Part shown: one piece after another, positions 10,082 to 19,211 of the stretch
Position numbering within the stretch: the stretch's first letter is position 1
Layout: each line of letters begins with the position of its first letter
From: Rhizobium sp. EC-SD404
GTDB lineage: Bacteria; Pseudomonadota; Alphaproteobacteria; Rhizobiales; Rhizobiaceae
Length of the DNA stretch: 64,000 bases
Reading direction: 5' to 3'
Assembly (NCBI RefSeq): GCF_902498825.1
Contig: NZ_LR701459.1
Location: 874,001 to 938,000 of the forward strand
Translations under genes and position numbers: made by a program
The notes under the pieces: model-generated
The model's database searches: none
What the model saw: the letters and a program-made list of their open reading frames with translations, nothing else
Told to the model about the DNA's origin: nothing

Positions 10082-11335
10082 ATGCGCAAATATTCCATCT
10101 TCGCGATCGCCCGGGAAGCCATGCGTGGCCACAAGGGTTGGGACAAGCAGTGGTCGTCGCCCGAGCCGCGTTCGTCCTATGACGTCGTGATCGTAGGTGC
10201 CGGCGGGCATGGTCTGGGTACGGCCTATTACCTAGCCAAGGAACATGGCATCAAGAACATCGCCGTGATCGAGAAGGGCTGGCTCGGCGGCGGCAACACC
10301 GGCCGCAACACGACGATCATCCGCTCGAACTACCTTTATGACGAAAGCGCCGGTCTTTATAACCACGCGCTGAACCTGTGGGAGACGCTGTCGCAGGAGC
10401 TGAACTACAACGTCATGTATTCTGCCCGCGGCGTCATGATGCTGCAGCACAATGTCCATGACGTGCAGTCGGCCAAGCGCCACATCCATGCCAACCGGCT
10501 TAACGGCATCGACAATGAATGGCTCGAGCCCGATGCGGCAAAGGCTTTCTGCCCTCCGCTCAATATCTCAAGCAATGCGCGCTATCCCGTCATGGGCGCC
10601 GCCCTGCAGCGCCGCGGCGGCGTTGCCCGGCACGATGCGGTCGCCTGGGGCTATGCGCGCGCCGCAGCCGATATGGGTGTCCACATCATCCAGAATTGCG
10701 AAGTGACGGGCATCCGTCGCGGCGCGAACGGAGACGTGACCGGCGTCGACACCGCGCGCGGCTTCATCGGTGCGAAAAAGGTCGGTGTCGTTGCCGCCGG
10801 CCATACCTCGGTGCTGATGGATATGGCCGGCATCCGCATGCCGCTCGAAAGCTTCCCGCTGCAAGCGCTGGTATCCGAGCCGGTGAAGCCGATCTTCCCC
10901 TGCGTCGTCATGTCGAACACAGTGCACGCCTATATCTCCCAGTCCGACAAGGGCGAACTGGTCATCGGGGCCGGGACCGACCAGTACACGTCCTATTCCC
11001 AGACGGGCGGGCTTCACATCATCCAGCACACTCTCGACGCGATCTGCGAGATGTTTCCGATTTTCAGCCGCATGAAAATGCTGCGCTCCTGGGGCGGCAT
11101 CGTCGACGTCACGCCGGATCGTTCGCCGATCCTTGCCAAGACGCCGGTCAAGGGCCTCTACGTCAATTGCGGCTGGGGGACGGGTGGCTTCAAGGCGACG
11201 CCGGGCTCGGCCCATGTCTTTGCCCACACGATTGCCAACGACGCACCGCACAAGATCAACGAGGGCTTCACGCTCGAGCGGTTCCGCACCGGCCGGTTGA
11301 TCGACGAGGCCGCCGCTGCGGCTGTCGCACACTGA
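10082..11335 (+). CDS. soxB: Sarcosine oxidase, beta subunit
   Basis: 417 residues, the usual length. SoxB is the FAD subunit of heterotetrameric sarcosine oxidase, which demethylates sarcosine to glycine with formation of methylene-tetrahydrofolate and hydrogen peroxide. An FAD-binding motif [18 protein letters not shown] is at residues 35-52. The stretch [14 protein letters not shown] around His184 is where the family's covalent flavin histidine is expected (family knowledge, exact residue not verified). GAGGAG lies before the ATG. First gene of soxBDAG. A TTGACA at 10025-10030 is a possible -35 element, but no good -10 follows at 17 bases. Confidence 0.96.
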   Translation: MRKYSIFAIAREAMRGHKGWDKQWSSPEPRSSYDVVIVGAGGHGLGTAYYLAKEHGIKNIAVIEKGWLGGGNTGRNTTIIRSNYLYDESAGLYNHALNLWETLSQELNYNVMYSARGVMMLQHNVHDVQSAKRHIHANRLNGIDNEWLEPDAAKAFCPPLNISSNARYPVMGAALQRRGGVARHDAVAWGYARAAADMGVHIIQNCEVTGIRRGANGDVTGVDTARGFIGAKKVGVVAAGHTSVLMDMAGIRMPLESFPLQALVSEPVKPIFPCVVMSNTVHAYISQSDKGELVIGAGTDQYTSYSQTGGLHIIQHTLDAICEMFPIFSRMKMLRSWGGIVDVTPDRSPILAKTPVKGLYVNCGWGTGGFKATPGSAHVFAHTIANDAPHKINEGFTLERFRTGRLIDEAAAAAVAH

Positions 11336-11356
11336 GACGAGAGGCCTGAGACAGAA

Positions 11357-11680
11357 ATGCTGCTGATCAACTGCCCCTATTGCGACGAAGACCGCCCGGA
11401 GATCGAGTTCCGCCATGCCGGTGAGGCCCATATCGTGCGCTCCGACAAGATGGCCGATCTTACGCCTGAGGAATTCGAGCGGTACTTCTTCGTGCGCGAT
11501 AACCGGAAGGGCGATGTCGCCGAGCGTTGGCGCCATATCCACGGCTGCGGGCGCTTCTTCAATGCCGTGCGCAACACCGTCACCGATCGCTTCCTCATGA
11601 CCTACAAGGCTGGCGAGCCGCGGCCCGTGCTTCCCGATCCGCAGGCGAAGGCAGCAGCCACGGAAGGAAGCGGCCAATGA
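11357..11680 (+). CDS. soxD: Sarcosine oxidase, delta subunit
   Basis: 107 residues, the typical size. It opens MLLINCPYCDEDRPEIEF with Cys6 and Cys9. With the later HIHGCGRFF (His60/His62, Cys64) these form the expected zinc site of this small structural subunit. It starts 21 bases after soxB, and its TGA stop overlaps the ATG of soxA (ATGA at 11677-11680), showing translational coupling. Confidence 0.95.
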   Translation: MLLINCPYCDEDRPEIEFRHAGEAHIVRSDKMADLTPEEFERYFFVRDNRKGDVAERWRHIHGCGRFFNAVRNTVTDRFLMTYKAGEPRPVLPDPQAKAAATEGSGQ

Positions 11681-14600
11681 GCGGCAACGCGTATCAGGGC
11701 GGCGCAAACCGCCTGCCGGGAAAGGGGCGTTTGACGCCGGCCAAAACCGTGCGCTTTTCCTTCGATGGCCGCACGCTGACCGGGCTTGAGGGCGATACGC
11801 TCGCTTCCGCGCTGCTTGCCAACGGCATCCATCTCATGGGCCGGTCGTTCAAGTATCACCGCCCGCGCGGTGTGCTTTCGGCCGGGGCCGAAGAGCCGAA
11901 TGCGCTGATGCAGGTCTCACGCGATTCGGCGCGCTATCAGCCGAATGTCCGCGCCTCGGTGCAGGAAATCTTCGACGGGCTGCGCGCCTCCTCGCAGAAC
12001 CGCTATCCTTCGCTCGCCTTCGATGTCGGCGCCGTCAACGACGCGCTGTCGCCGCTCTTTTCGGCTGGGTTCTACTACAAGACCTTCATGTGGCCGCGCG
12101 CCGCATGGAACAAGTTGTATGAGCCGGTCATCCGGCACGCCGCCGGTCTTGGTGAATCGCCGAAGGAGGCGGATCCGGACCACTACGCGCAGCGCTATGC
12201 ACATTGCGATGTCCTCGTCGTCGGCGGTGGCCTGGCAGGCTTGTCGGCGGCGCTTGCAGCGGCCGAGTCGGGTGCAAGCGTCATCATCTGCGACGAACAG
12301 CCCGAAATGGGCGGCGCCCTCCATTTCGACACCAGCATCGCCGTCAACGGCGAAACCGGATTCGACTGGGCGCAGAAAACCGCAGCCCGACTCGCCTTCA
12401 TGGATAATGTCCGCGTTCTGACGCGCACGACGGCGTTCGGATACTACGCACAGAATTTTGTCGGCCTGGCCGAACGCGTGACCGACCATCTTGCGCTTCC
12501 TGCGCCGGACCAACCGCGCGAGAGGCTGTGGCAGGTCCGCGCCAAGCGCGTGGTGCTGGCGACGGGCGCCATCGAGCGGCACATGGTCTTTCCGGGCAAC
12601 GATCGTCCGGGCATCATGCTGGCCTCGGCAGCGCGCACCTTCCTCAACCATTACGGCGTCGCCATCGGCGCGAAAGTGGCTGTCTATACGGCAAGCGACA
12701 GCGCCTATGAGGCGGCCTTCGACCTGCAGGATGCGGGCGTTCGCATCCCCGTCATCGTCGAGGCACGCGACCGGCCGGGCGGCGCCCTTCTGGAAGAGGC
12801 ACGCACGCGCGGCATCGAGGTTCTGACCCGCCATGCCATCGCCTCGACCAAGGGCAGATTGCGCGTCTCGTCGATCGCGGTTGTCCCCGCCGGCGCGTCG
12901 GGCAAGGGCCGCGACATCGAGGTGGATGCGCTGATCACGTCGGCCGGCTGGACGCCATCGGTGCATCTTTTCTCGCAGTCACGCGGCAAGGTGGCCTGGG
13001 ATGCGGAAAGCGGCCGGTTCCTCCCGGGCATCGACGCTCAGGATTGCGTATCGGTCGGCGCCTGCACCGGCATGGATGATCCCGTCGCGCTCGTCGAGGA
13101 AGCGCTCGAGGCGGGCCTCGCGGCTGCTAGCGCATCGGGCTTCGACATTTCGGGACGCCCCGTCATCGATATCGATCACGAGGGCATCGATGCCGGCTCG
13201 TGGTCGGCAGGGCTCGCCGGCGCCGTTGGCGCGCCCGAATCCGGCAAGGCCTTCGTCGACTTCCAGAATGACGTGACTGCAAAGGACATTCGTCTCGCGG
13301 TCCGGGAAGGCATGCATTCGATCGAGCACGTCAAGCGCTTCACCACCAACGGCATGGCGACCGACCAGGGCAAGACGTCCAACATGCACGGCCTTGCGAT
13401 CGCCGCCGAGACGCTCGGCAAGCCGATCCCGCAAGTGGGCCTGACGACGTTCCGCGCGCCCTATACGCCGGTGACGTTCGGAACGATCGTCGGCCAGAGC
13501 CGGGGCGTGCTGTTCGACCCGGCAAGAAAGACGCCGCTGCACGGATGCCTGGTCACGAACGGGGCCGTCTTCGAGGATGTCGGCCAGTGGAAGCGCGCTT
13601 GGTACTTGCCGCGCGCCGGCGAAACCATGCACGCCGCCGTCTCGCGCGAATGCCGCACGGTGCGCGAGACTGCCGGCCTTTTCGATGCCTCCACGCTGGG
13701 CAAGATCGAGGTCGTCGGCCCGGACGCGGCAGCCTTCCTCAATCTTCTCTATACCAACGCCTGGGACAAGCTGGAGCCCGGCCGCTGCAAATACGGCATC
13801 ATGCTGCGCGAAGACGGCTTCATCTACGATGATGGCGTCGTCGGCCGCCTGGCCGCCGACCGCTTCCACGTCACGACGACGACGGGCGGTGCGCCGAGGG
13901 TCCTCCATCACATGGAAGACTATCTCCAGACCGAGTTCCCGCATTTCGATGTCTGGCTGACCTCGGTTACCGAGCAATGGGCCGTCATCGCCGTACAGGG
14001 ACCTCAGGCCCGCGACATCATCGCGCCCTTCGTGGACGGCATCGACATTTCCGATGAGGCGATGCCGCACATGTCGGTGCGCGAGGGCAAGATCTGCGGT
14101 GTGCCGACGCGTCTCTTCCGCATGTCGTTCACCGGCGAGCGCGGCTTCGAGATCAACGTCCCGGCCGATTACGGCCAGTCGGTGTTCGAAGCCCTGTGGG
14201 AGCGCGCCGAAGCGATGGGCGCCTGCCTCTACGGCACCGAGGCGATGCATGTGCTGCGCGCCGAAAAGGGCTACATCATCGTCGGCCAGGATACCGATGG
14301 TACCGTTACGCCCGACGATGCGGGTCTCAACTGGGCAGTGGCGAAGAAGAAACCCGATTTCGTCGGCATCGCCGGTCTGAAACGCTCCGACCTGCAGCGG
14401 CCGGATCGCAAGCAACTCGTGGGGCTGAAGACCAAGGACCCGACCCTCGTGCTGGAAGAGGGGGCGCAGATCGTCGCCGATCCGAACGAGAAGATCCCGA
14501 TGACGATGATCGGGCACGTCACCTCGTCCTACTGGTCGGAAAATTGCGGCCGATCGATCGCCATGGGCGTCGTCGCCGGTGGCCGCAACCGGATGGGCGA

Positions 14601-14694
14601 CACGCTTTACGTGCCGATGCCCGACAGGACGATCGAGGTTGAAGTCACCGACACCGTGTTCTTCGACAAGCAGGGAGAACGGCTCAATGGATAG
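11677..14694 (+). CDS. soxA: Sarcosine oxidase, alpha subunit
   Basis: 1005 residues, standard for the family. Order of parts: an N-terminal ferredoxin-like fold with GRSFKYHRPRGV near residue 52; a dinucleotide-binding region with VLVVGGGLAGLSAALAAAES from about residue 178; and a C-terminal aminomethyltransferase (GcvT-like) half, with HDDV-type folate site expected there. The last half transfers the methyl-derived carbon to tetrahydrofolate. Start chosen at the ATG overlapping soxD; the frame extends further upstream inside soxD but without family similarity. Its TAG overlaps the soxG start. Confidence 0.95.
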   Translation: MSGNAYQGGANRLPGKGRLTPAKTVRFSFDGRTLTGLEGDTLASALLANGIHLMGRSFKYHRPRGVLSAGAEEPNALMQVSRDSARYQPNVRASVQEIFDGLRASSQNRYPSLAFDVGAVNDALSPLFSAGFYYKTFMWPRAAWNKLYEPVIRHAAGLGESPKEADPDHYAQRYAHCDVLVVGGGLAGLSAALAAAESGASVIICDEQPEMGGALHFDTSIAVNGETGFDWAQKTAARLAFMDNVRVLTRTTAFGYYAQNFVGLAERVTDHLALPAPDQPRERLWQVRAKRVVLATGAIERHMVFPGNDRPGIMLASAARTFLNHYGVAIGAKVAVYTASDSAYEAAFDLQDAGVRIPVIVEARDRPGGALLEEARTRGIEVLTRHAIASTKGRLRVSSIAVVPAGASGKGRDIEVDALITSAGWTPSVHLFSQSRGKVAWDAESGRFLPGIDAQDCVSVGACTGMDDPVALVEEALEAGLAAASASGFDISGRPVIDIDHEGIDAGSWSAGLAGAVGAPESGKAFVDFQNDVTAKDIRLAVREGMHSIEHVKRFTTNGMATDQGKTSNMHGLAIAAETLGKPIPQVGLTTFRAPYTPVTFGTIVGQSRGVLFDPARKTPLHGCLVTNGAVFEDVGQWKRAWYLPRAGETMHAAVSRECRTVRETAGLFDASTLGKIEVVGPDAAAFLNLLYTNAWDKLEPGRCKYGIMLREDGFIYDDGVVGRLAADRFHVTTTTGGAPRVLHHMEDYLQTEFPHFDVWLTSVTEQWAVIAVQGPQARDIIAPFVDGIDISDEAMPHMSVREGKICGVPTRLFRMSFTGERGFEINVPADYGQSVFEALWERAEAMGACLYGTEAMHVLRAEKGYIIVGQDTDGTVTPDDAGLNWAVAKKKPDFVGIAGLKRSDLQRPDRKQLVGLKTKDPTLVLEEGAQIVADPNEKIPMTMIGHVTSSYWSENCGRSIAMGVVAGGRNRMGDTLYVPMPDRTIEVEVTDTVFFDKQGERLNG

Positions 14695-15259
14695 CCCCGT
14701 CGGCGTGGAACGCTTTCATCCCTTGCACGGACGGCGCGGCGGTGGAGCCGCCGTCGGCTTGACGCCGGCGCAAGCTGCCGTGCGGATTTCGCTGCGCGCC
14801 AAGCCGGACGCGGTCTCAGCACTGTCCGGCGGCCTCGGCCTCGATCTGCCGACCCGCCCGAAGACGGCCGTGGTCAACGCCGACGGCACGCGCTCCGCGC
14901 TCTGGCTCGGCCCGGACGAATGGCTGGTCATCGACGACGGCGAAAATGGCGGCGCTGCCGATCTCGTGAAAGCGCTCGCCGATACCGGCGTTCTGCATTC
15001 CGCGGTCGATGTCTCCCACCGCCAGACCGCCATCATGGTCACCGGCGAGGCGGCCGCCGAAACGCTCGCAGCCGGCTGCCCGCAGGACCTGTCGTTGAAG
15101 GCGTTCCCCGTGAATGCCTGCTCGCGCACCGTGCTTGGCAAGATCGAAATCGTGCTCTGGCGCATGGCCGACGACATGTTCCGCGTCGAGTGCTGGCGCT
15201 CCTATTCCGACTACGCCTTCGCATTCCTGAGCGAAGCTGCACGGGGCGCCGGCGCCTGA
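14687..15259 (+). CDS. soxG: Sarcosine oxidase, gamma subunit
   Basis: 190 residues from the ATG at 14687, which overlaps the end of soxA by 8 bases. Recognisable family blocks are LWLGPDEWLVI, the DVSHRQTAIMVTGE segment and VECWRSYSDYAFAFL near the end. This is the fourth, GcvT-like subunit of the oxidase. It is the last gene of the operon; no genes for folate recycling (glyA, folD, purU) follow here, unlike in some sox clusters. Confidence 0.93.
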   Translation: MDSPVGVERFHPLHGRRGGGAAVGLTPAQAAVRISLRAKPDAVSALSGGLGLDLPTRPKTAVVNADGTRSALWLGPDEWLVIDDGENGGAADLVKALADTGVLHSAVDVSHRQTAIMVTGEAAAETLAAGCPQDLSLKAFPVNACSRTVLGKIEIVLWRMADDMFRVECWRSYSDYAFAFLSEAARGAGA

Positions 15260-15426
15260 AGCTGTCGGGTGTATCATCCCGGAGCTCGACGCTGTGACGA
15301 GGCCGGCCGGAAGCACGCAATCGAATAGGTGGAGAAGCTACCCCAGGTTGCTTTCATCGGGAAAAGCGGTTGGTATGCGCCCGCCGGCATTGTTCGCAGC
15401 AGCGTTCACCGGGCGAATAGGGGGGC

Positions 15427-16187
15427 GTGGTGGCGGCACTTCGGATTTTTTTGCATTCGGTTCGAATGGCAATCGGCAATCTCGCAGAGGCGGTCCGGGT
15501 TTTTGGGTTACTTTATGTGCCAATAGCGGCAATGGATTTTCTCCCAGACCCAGAAGAAGGGTCAAGCGCTGCCTCATCGGTCTCATACTTCTTTTACGTG
15601 GCGCTTCCGGAATGGTTGCTGTTTCTGTTCCTGTTCAGTTGGATGGCCATCGCTTGGCATCGTTATATTTTGCTCGGCGAACGATTTAGAACGATCTTAC
15701 CTCCATTCCGGCGCGATCGATGGGTCGCCTACGCACGACTCACTGTACTCCTCACGCTGATCATGGTTGTGTTGGTGGCCGCTGGGTTCGGTGCTCTTTA
15801 TTCGGTTGTTGTTTGGTTCGACTTGCCCGCACTCATCATGAGCGGCGGTTATGGCATAGGACTAGTCGCTCTTGTGGTCTTCTATCGGCTCAGCATTGCG
15901 CTGCCGGCCTCTTCGGTTGATCAACCTTTGTCGATAAAGGGGCATGGAGGGCCACGCGTCGCGCAAAATGGACAATTTGCGTCGTTCTCCTTCTTGGGGC
16001 CGCGTTGGTGGTGGTTTTCGAAGGGCTTGCTATCCTTTTGGCGGCAGTTCCGGCACTATCGGTGCTGGCTGTGCCGGCACTGTCGGTGCTCTGGCAGATA
16101 ATCACCGGCTGGATATTGACGGTCCTCAGCGTGACCATTCTGACAACCATCTACGGCCACTACGTCGAGAGACGGCCGATCCCCTGA
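15427..16187 (+). pseudogene. Multi-pass membrane protein interrupted by a one-base frameshift
   Basis: The first frame (GTG at 15427 with AGGGGGG before it; ATG at 15466 possible) encodes four hydrophobic helices and the motif AIAWHRYILLGER. That motif is common in uncharacterised alphaproteobacterial membrane proteins. After LPASSVDQPLSIK the frame turns into a Trp/Arg/Cys-rich tail without helices. Reading on one base earlier from the GGGG run at 15939-15942 gives KGAWRATRRAKWTICVV followed by two more clear helices, ending at the TGA at 16185-16187. Loss of one G from a five-G run explains this, either as a real inactivation or a base-calling error. The 3' part also holds an in-frame 8-codon tandem repeat. 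Function unknown. Confidence 0.7.
16047..16094 (+). repeat. 24-bp in-frame tandem duplication
   Basis: Two adjacent 24-base copies (16047-16070 and 16071-16094) differ at a few bases and encode VPALSVLA then VPALSVLW inside the last part of the frameshifted membrane-protein gene. The eight-codon unit lies in or beside a membrane helix. Confidence 0.7.
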
Positions 16188-16275
16188 TCGGTGGGAAGCT
16201 CCCTGCGGGAAGTCTCGCGCGCAGTATTGAAAGGTGGACAGGTCACTCCGATCGAGGTTCCTCACCACCCCAGTG

Positions 16276-16788
16276 TCAGATACCATCCGGCCAGTTCTTC
16301 AGATCGAATTGCACCAGTGTCAGCCAGTCGGCGGTGAGAGCCGATTTTGGCTCGCCCTCGATCTCCACCGTGACCTGGTAGCGCAGCATCATCATCTGGT
16401 GGCCGCGTCGGCGGGCTTCGGAGAGAACGAAACGGCCGCGGATGCGCTTGCCGGCCTTCACCGGCGCCATGAACCGCAATTTCTCGAAGCCGTAATTCAC
16501 GCTGAGCTGCTGGTCCTCGATGGTCGGGATGCAGTCGTAGTTCATCGCCGACAGCAGCGAGACGGTGAGGAAGCCGTGCGCGATCGTGCCGCCGAAGGGT
16601 CCTTCCGCGGCTGCGCGCTCCGGGTCGACATGGATGAACTGGTGATCGTTCGTTGCCTGGGCGAAGCGGTCGATCATCGCCTGGTCGACCGTGATCCAGT
16701 CGGACAACCCGATCTCCGTTCCGACCTGCGCGACGAGGTCTTTGAGCGAAATCGTCGTGGCCAGGACGCTGGTGTCAGTGGTCGGCAT
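16276..16788 (-). CDS. MaoC/NodN-like (R)-hydratase
   Basis: 170 residues from the ATG at 16788. The hotdog-fold hydratase motif is clear: ATNDHQFIHVDPERA, with Asp and His expected as catalytic residues, then PFGGTIAHGFLTVSLL. Such proteins hydrate enoyl-CoA thioesters or similar; NodN-like members are common in rhizobia with unknown substrates. Its start lies inside the end of the IclR gene (14-base overlap), so both are made from one message. This ties it to the regulator and the divergent importer. Substrate not known. Confidence 0.88.
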   Translation of the reverse strand: MPTTDTSVLATTISLKDLVAQVGTEIGLSDWITVDQAMIDRFAQATNDHQFIHVDPERAAAEGPFGGTIAHGFLTVSLLSAMNYDCIPTIEDQQLSVNYGFEKLRFMAPVKAGKRIRGRFVLSEARRRGHQMMMLRYQVTVEIEGEPKSALTADWLTLVQFDLKNWPDGI

Positions 16789-17524
16789 TTTCCATGATCC
16801 GTTGCATGCGCTCGGCGGCACCTCGCAATTTGGCTGCCAGTTCTTCGCGCTGATAATCCATGCGGTAGAGCGGACCGGCGATCGCCAGGCCGAACCGCCG
16901 CGTTCCATGCACCAACGGGACGCCGATGCCCATGACGTCGGGCGTGAATTCCGCCCGGTCCTCGGTCCAGCCGCGTGCAACGGCGGCGTCCAGTTCCTCC
17001 ATCAGCTTCCCGGCGTCGGTGAACGTTGTCGCCTGGTGACGCACGAAGTCGACCTGCTCGAGAATGCGCGCCCGCTCCCGCTGGTCGTAGGAGGTGAGGA
17101 TCGCCTTGCCGGTGGAGGTCGTATAGAGCGGGCGTCGCTCGCCGCAGCGGGCAAAATAGCGGATGGGCGACGCCGCCTCGACCACGTCGATATAGAGCAC
17201 TTCGGCTCCCTGCCGTGCGGCGAGCAACACCGTTTCCCCGGCCGAGCGCGCCAGATCCTCCATCTCGCCATGGATGCGCTGGAGGAAAACGTCGCCCTCC
17301 ATGATCAATGTCGCGATTTCATGGAGCCTTGGCGTCGGGTAGTATCCGCCGCGCTGTCGGGTCTCGTAGATCAGCCCGCGGGCAAGGAGCGTGTCGATGA
17401 GATTGAAAACGCTGGATTTCGGCATGCCGAGCTCGTCGGCGATGATGGTCAGCGTCAACGGACGCTTGTCACGCGCAAAAAGCTCGAACAGATCGAGCGC
17501 ATTGTCCACCTGTCGCACGCGCAT
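16775..17524 (-). CDS. IclR-family transcriptional regulator
   Basis: 249 residues. The N-terminal winged helix reads LTLTIIADELGMPKSSVFNLIDTLLARGLIYE; the C-terminal effector domain contains TTSTGKAILTSY and VMGIGVPLVHGTRRFGLAIAGP. The start is the ATG at 17524, because GGGAGG lies 5 bases upstream; a start at 17554 would sit inside the 17546-17567 dyad. IclR proteins usually regulate uptake and breakdown of carboxylates or aromatics. It is co-transcribed with the MaoC gene and divergent from the ABC importer, so the importer is its likely target. Confidence 0.93.
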   Translation of the reverse strand: MRVRQVDNALDLFELFARDKRPLTLTIIADELGMPKSSVFNLIDTLLARGLIYETRQRGGYYPTPRLHEIATLIMEGDVFLQRIHGEMEDLARSAGETVLLAARQGAEVLYIDVVEAASPIRYFARCGERRPLYTTSTGKAILTSYDQRERARILEQVDFVRHQATTFTDAGKLMEELDAAVARGWTEDRAEFTPDVMGIGVPLVHGTRRFGLAIAGPLYRMDYQREELAAKLRGAAERMQRIMENADH

Positions 17525-17545
17525 GCAAGCCTCCCGCTCATTCTG

Positions 17546-17567
17546 AAAGTTCATATACGTGAACTTT
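17546..17567. promoter_or_regulatory. Candidate IclR operator 1
   Basis: Perfect 8-bp inverted repeat AAAGTTCA / TGAACTTT with a 6-base spacer TATACG, 22 bases upstream of the IclR start. Position and symmetry fit autoregulation and control of the divergent importer. Confidence 0.6.
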
Positions 17568-17596
17568 CTTCTTGCCAATTGAATTCCGTTGACACT

Positions 17597-17611
17597 TTGA
17601 AATACGTTCAA
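17597..17611. promoter_or_regulatory. Candidate IclR operator 2 beside a -35-like box
   Basis: TTGAA-ATACG-TTCAA is a second dyad sharing the ATACGT core with operator 1. It lies just after TTGACA at 17589-17594, a possible -35 element for the importer genes. Binding here would block that promoter. No convincing -10 box is seen. Confidence 0.5.
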
Positions 17612-17665
17612 TAGCGTCATGGTCGAGGGCAGGGAGGCTCTCGGCCGGAACCGTGTGGGAGGAAC

Positions 17666-18421
17666 ATGACGGAAGCCGCCATTCTGTCCGCGCGCGGACT
17701 CACCAAGGAATTCAAGGGATTCGTTGCGGTCAACAATGTTGACCTCGACGTGCGTCGCGGGTCGATCCATGCGTTGATCGGGCCGAATGGGGCCGGCAAG
17801 ACGACCTGCTTCAATCTCCTGACGAAGTTCCTGCAGCCGACTTCGGGCGCGATCACTTACAATGGTCGCGACATCACCGGCCTGTCCGCAGCCGACATCG
17901 CTCGCCTGGGTCTGGTGCGTTCGTTCCAGATTTCCGCGGTGTTTCCGAACCTGACGGTTCTGGAGAATGTCCGCATCGCCCTGCAAAGGCGCCGCGGCGA
18001 TTCCTATGATTTCTGGCGCTCCGAAACGGTGTTGCGCGAGTATGACGACGAGGCGCGATCGCACATCGCCGATGTAGGCCTGACTGCGTTCACCGACGAG
18101 CGCGCGGGCGAACTGTCCTACGGCCGCAAGCGTGCTCTCGAGATCGCGACGACGCTGGCGCTCAACCCGGAAATGCTGCTGCTCGACGAGCCCATGGCCG
18201 GCATGACTCAAGAAGATGTGGAACGCATCTCGGCGCTGATCCGCCGGATCGCCGCGAACCGCACGATCCTGATGGTCGAGCACAATTTGTCGGTCGTCGC
18301 CAATCTGTCGGACTACATTACTGTTCTCGCACGCGGAGAGGTGCTGGCGCAGGGCGACTACGCCACCGTTTCAAAAGACCCCAAGGTCATCGACGCCTAT
18401 ATCGGAGCGGGACATGGTTGA
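17666..18421 (+). CDS. Branched-chain-type ABC transporter ATP-binding protein (LivG-like)
   Basis: 251 residues. Walker A GPNGAGKT at residues 39-46, signature ELSYGRKRALEIATTLA, Walker B MLLLDEPMAGM, and the switch His in MVEHNLSVV. The LSYGRKR form of the signature is typical for LivG-type ATPases of the hydrophobic amino acid uptake (HAAT) family. GGAGG lies just before the ATG. First gene of a five-gene unit in the order ATPase, ATPase, binding protein, permease, permease. Its TGA overlaps the next start. Confidence 0.93.
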   Translation: MTEAAILSARGLTKEFKGFVAVNNVDLDVRRGSIHALIGPNGAGKTTCFNLLTKFLQPTSGAITYNGRDITGLSAADIARLGLVRSFQISAVFPNLTVLENVRIALQRRRGDSYDFWRSETVLREYDDEARSHIADVGLTAFTDERAGELSYGRKRALEIATTLALNPEMLLLDEPMAGMTQEDVERISALIRRIAANRTILMVEHNLSVVANLSDYITVLARGEVLAQGDYATVSKDPKVIDAYIGAGHG

Positions 18422-19163
18422 GCCAACGACGATGGAACGACCGATCGCGACGGCGGCCCCGATCAAGCCGCTGCTGGAGGTCAAGAACCTGCAGGGTTGG
18501 TATGGCGAAAGCCACGTGCTGCACGGCATCAATTTCTCCGTGGGCGAGGGCGAGGTCATCACCCTGCTCGGCCGCAACGGCGCCGGCAAGACCACGACGA
18601 TGAAGGCGGTGATGGGCATTCTCGCCAAACGCACCGGATCGGTCACCTTCGAGGGCAACGAACTCATCAAGCTTCCCGCTCGCAAGATCGCCAAGGCCGG
18701 CATCGCCTATTGCCCCGAAGAGCGTGGCATCTTTTCCAGCCTTTCGGTGCAGGAAAACCTGATGCTGCCGCCGAAAGTGCGCGAGGGCGGTCTGTCGCTC
18801 GACACCATCTTCGAGCTGTTTCCCAATCTGAAGGAGCGGCTCTCCAGCCAGGGCACGAAGCTTTCGGGCGGGGAACAGCAGATGCTTGCGATCGCCCGGA
18901 TCCTCAGGACCGGAGCCAAGACGCTGCTGCTGGACGAGCCGACGGAAGGGCTCGCGCCGGTCATCGTGCAGCAGATCGGCCGCACCATCGCGCGCCTGAA
19001 GGATCAGGGCTTCACCATCGTTCTGGTCGAGCAGAATTTCCGGTTCGCCGCCTCGGTTGCGGACCGTCACTACGTCGTCGAGCAGGGTCGTGTGGTGGAC
19101 ACGATCCTCAACGCCGAACTCGACGCCAACATCGACAAGCTGCATCGCTATCTCGGCGTTTAG
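18414..19163 (+). CDS. Branched-chain-type ABC transporter ATP-binding protein (LivF-like)
   Basis: 249 residues. Walker A LGRNGAGKT at about 52-60, signature LSGGEQQMLAIARIL, Walker B LLLDEPTEGLAP and the LivF-typical VEQNFRFAASVADRHYVVEQG. The first about 18 residues are an extra lead. The ATG overlaps the end of the LivG-like gene by 8 bases. The two ATPases would form the heterodimer that drives import. Confidence 0.93.
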   Translation: MVEPTTMERPIATAAPIKPLLEVKNLQGWYGESHVLHGINFSVGEGEVITLLGRNGAGKTTTMKAVMGILAKRTGSVTFEGNELIKLPARKIAKAGIAYCPEERGIFSSLSVQENLMLPPKVREGGLSLDTIFELFPNLKERLSSQGTKLSGGEQQMLAIARILRTGAKTLLLDEPTEGLAPVIVQQIGRTIARLKDQGFTIVLVEQNFRFAASVADRHYVVEQGRVVDTILNAELDANIDKLHRYLGV

Positions 19164-19211
19164 GAAGCAATCGGCACGAAAAAACGTGTCTTTCTCGGGA
19201 GGAGAACTGCA

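Noticed and set aside
12979..14517. 512-codon minus-strand frame opposite soxA
   Set aside because: Antisense shadow of a well-conserved gene, no ribosome site, no recognisable domain.
16691..17614. 307-codon plus-strand frame across the IclR and MaoC genes
   Set aside because: Antisense to two genes with clear domain motifs; no support.
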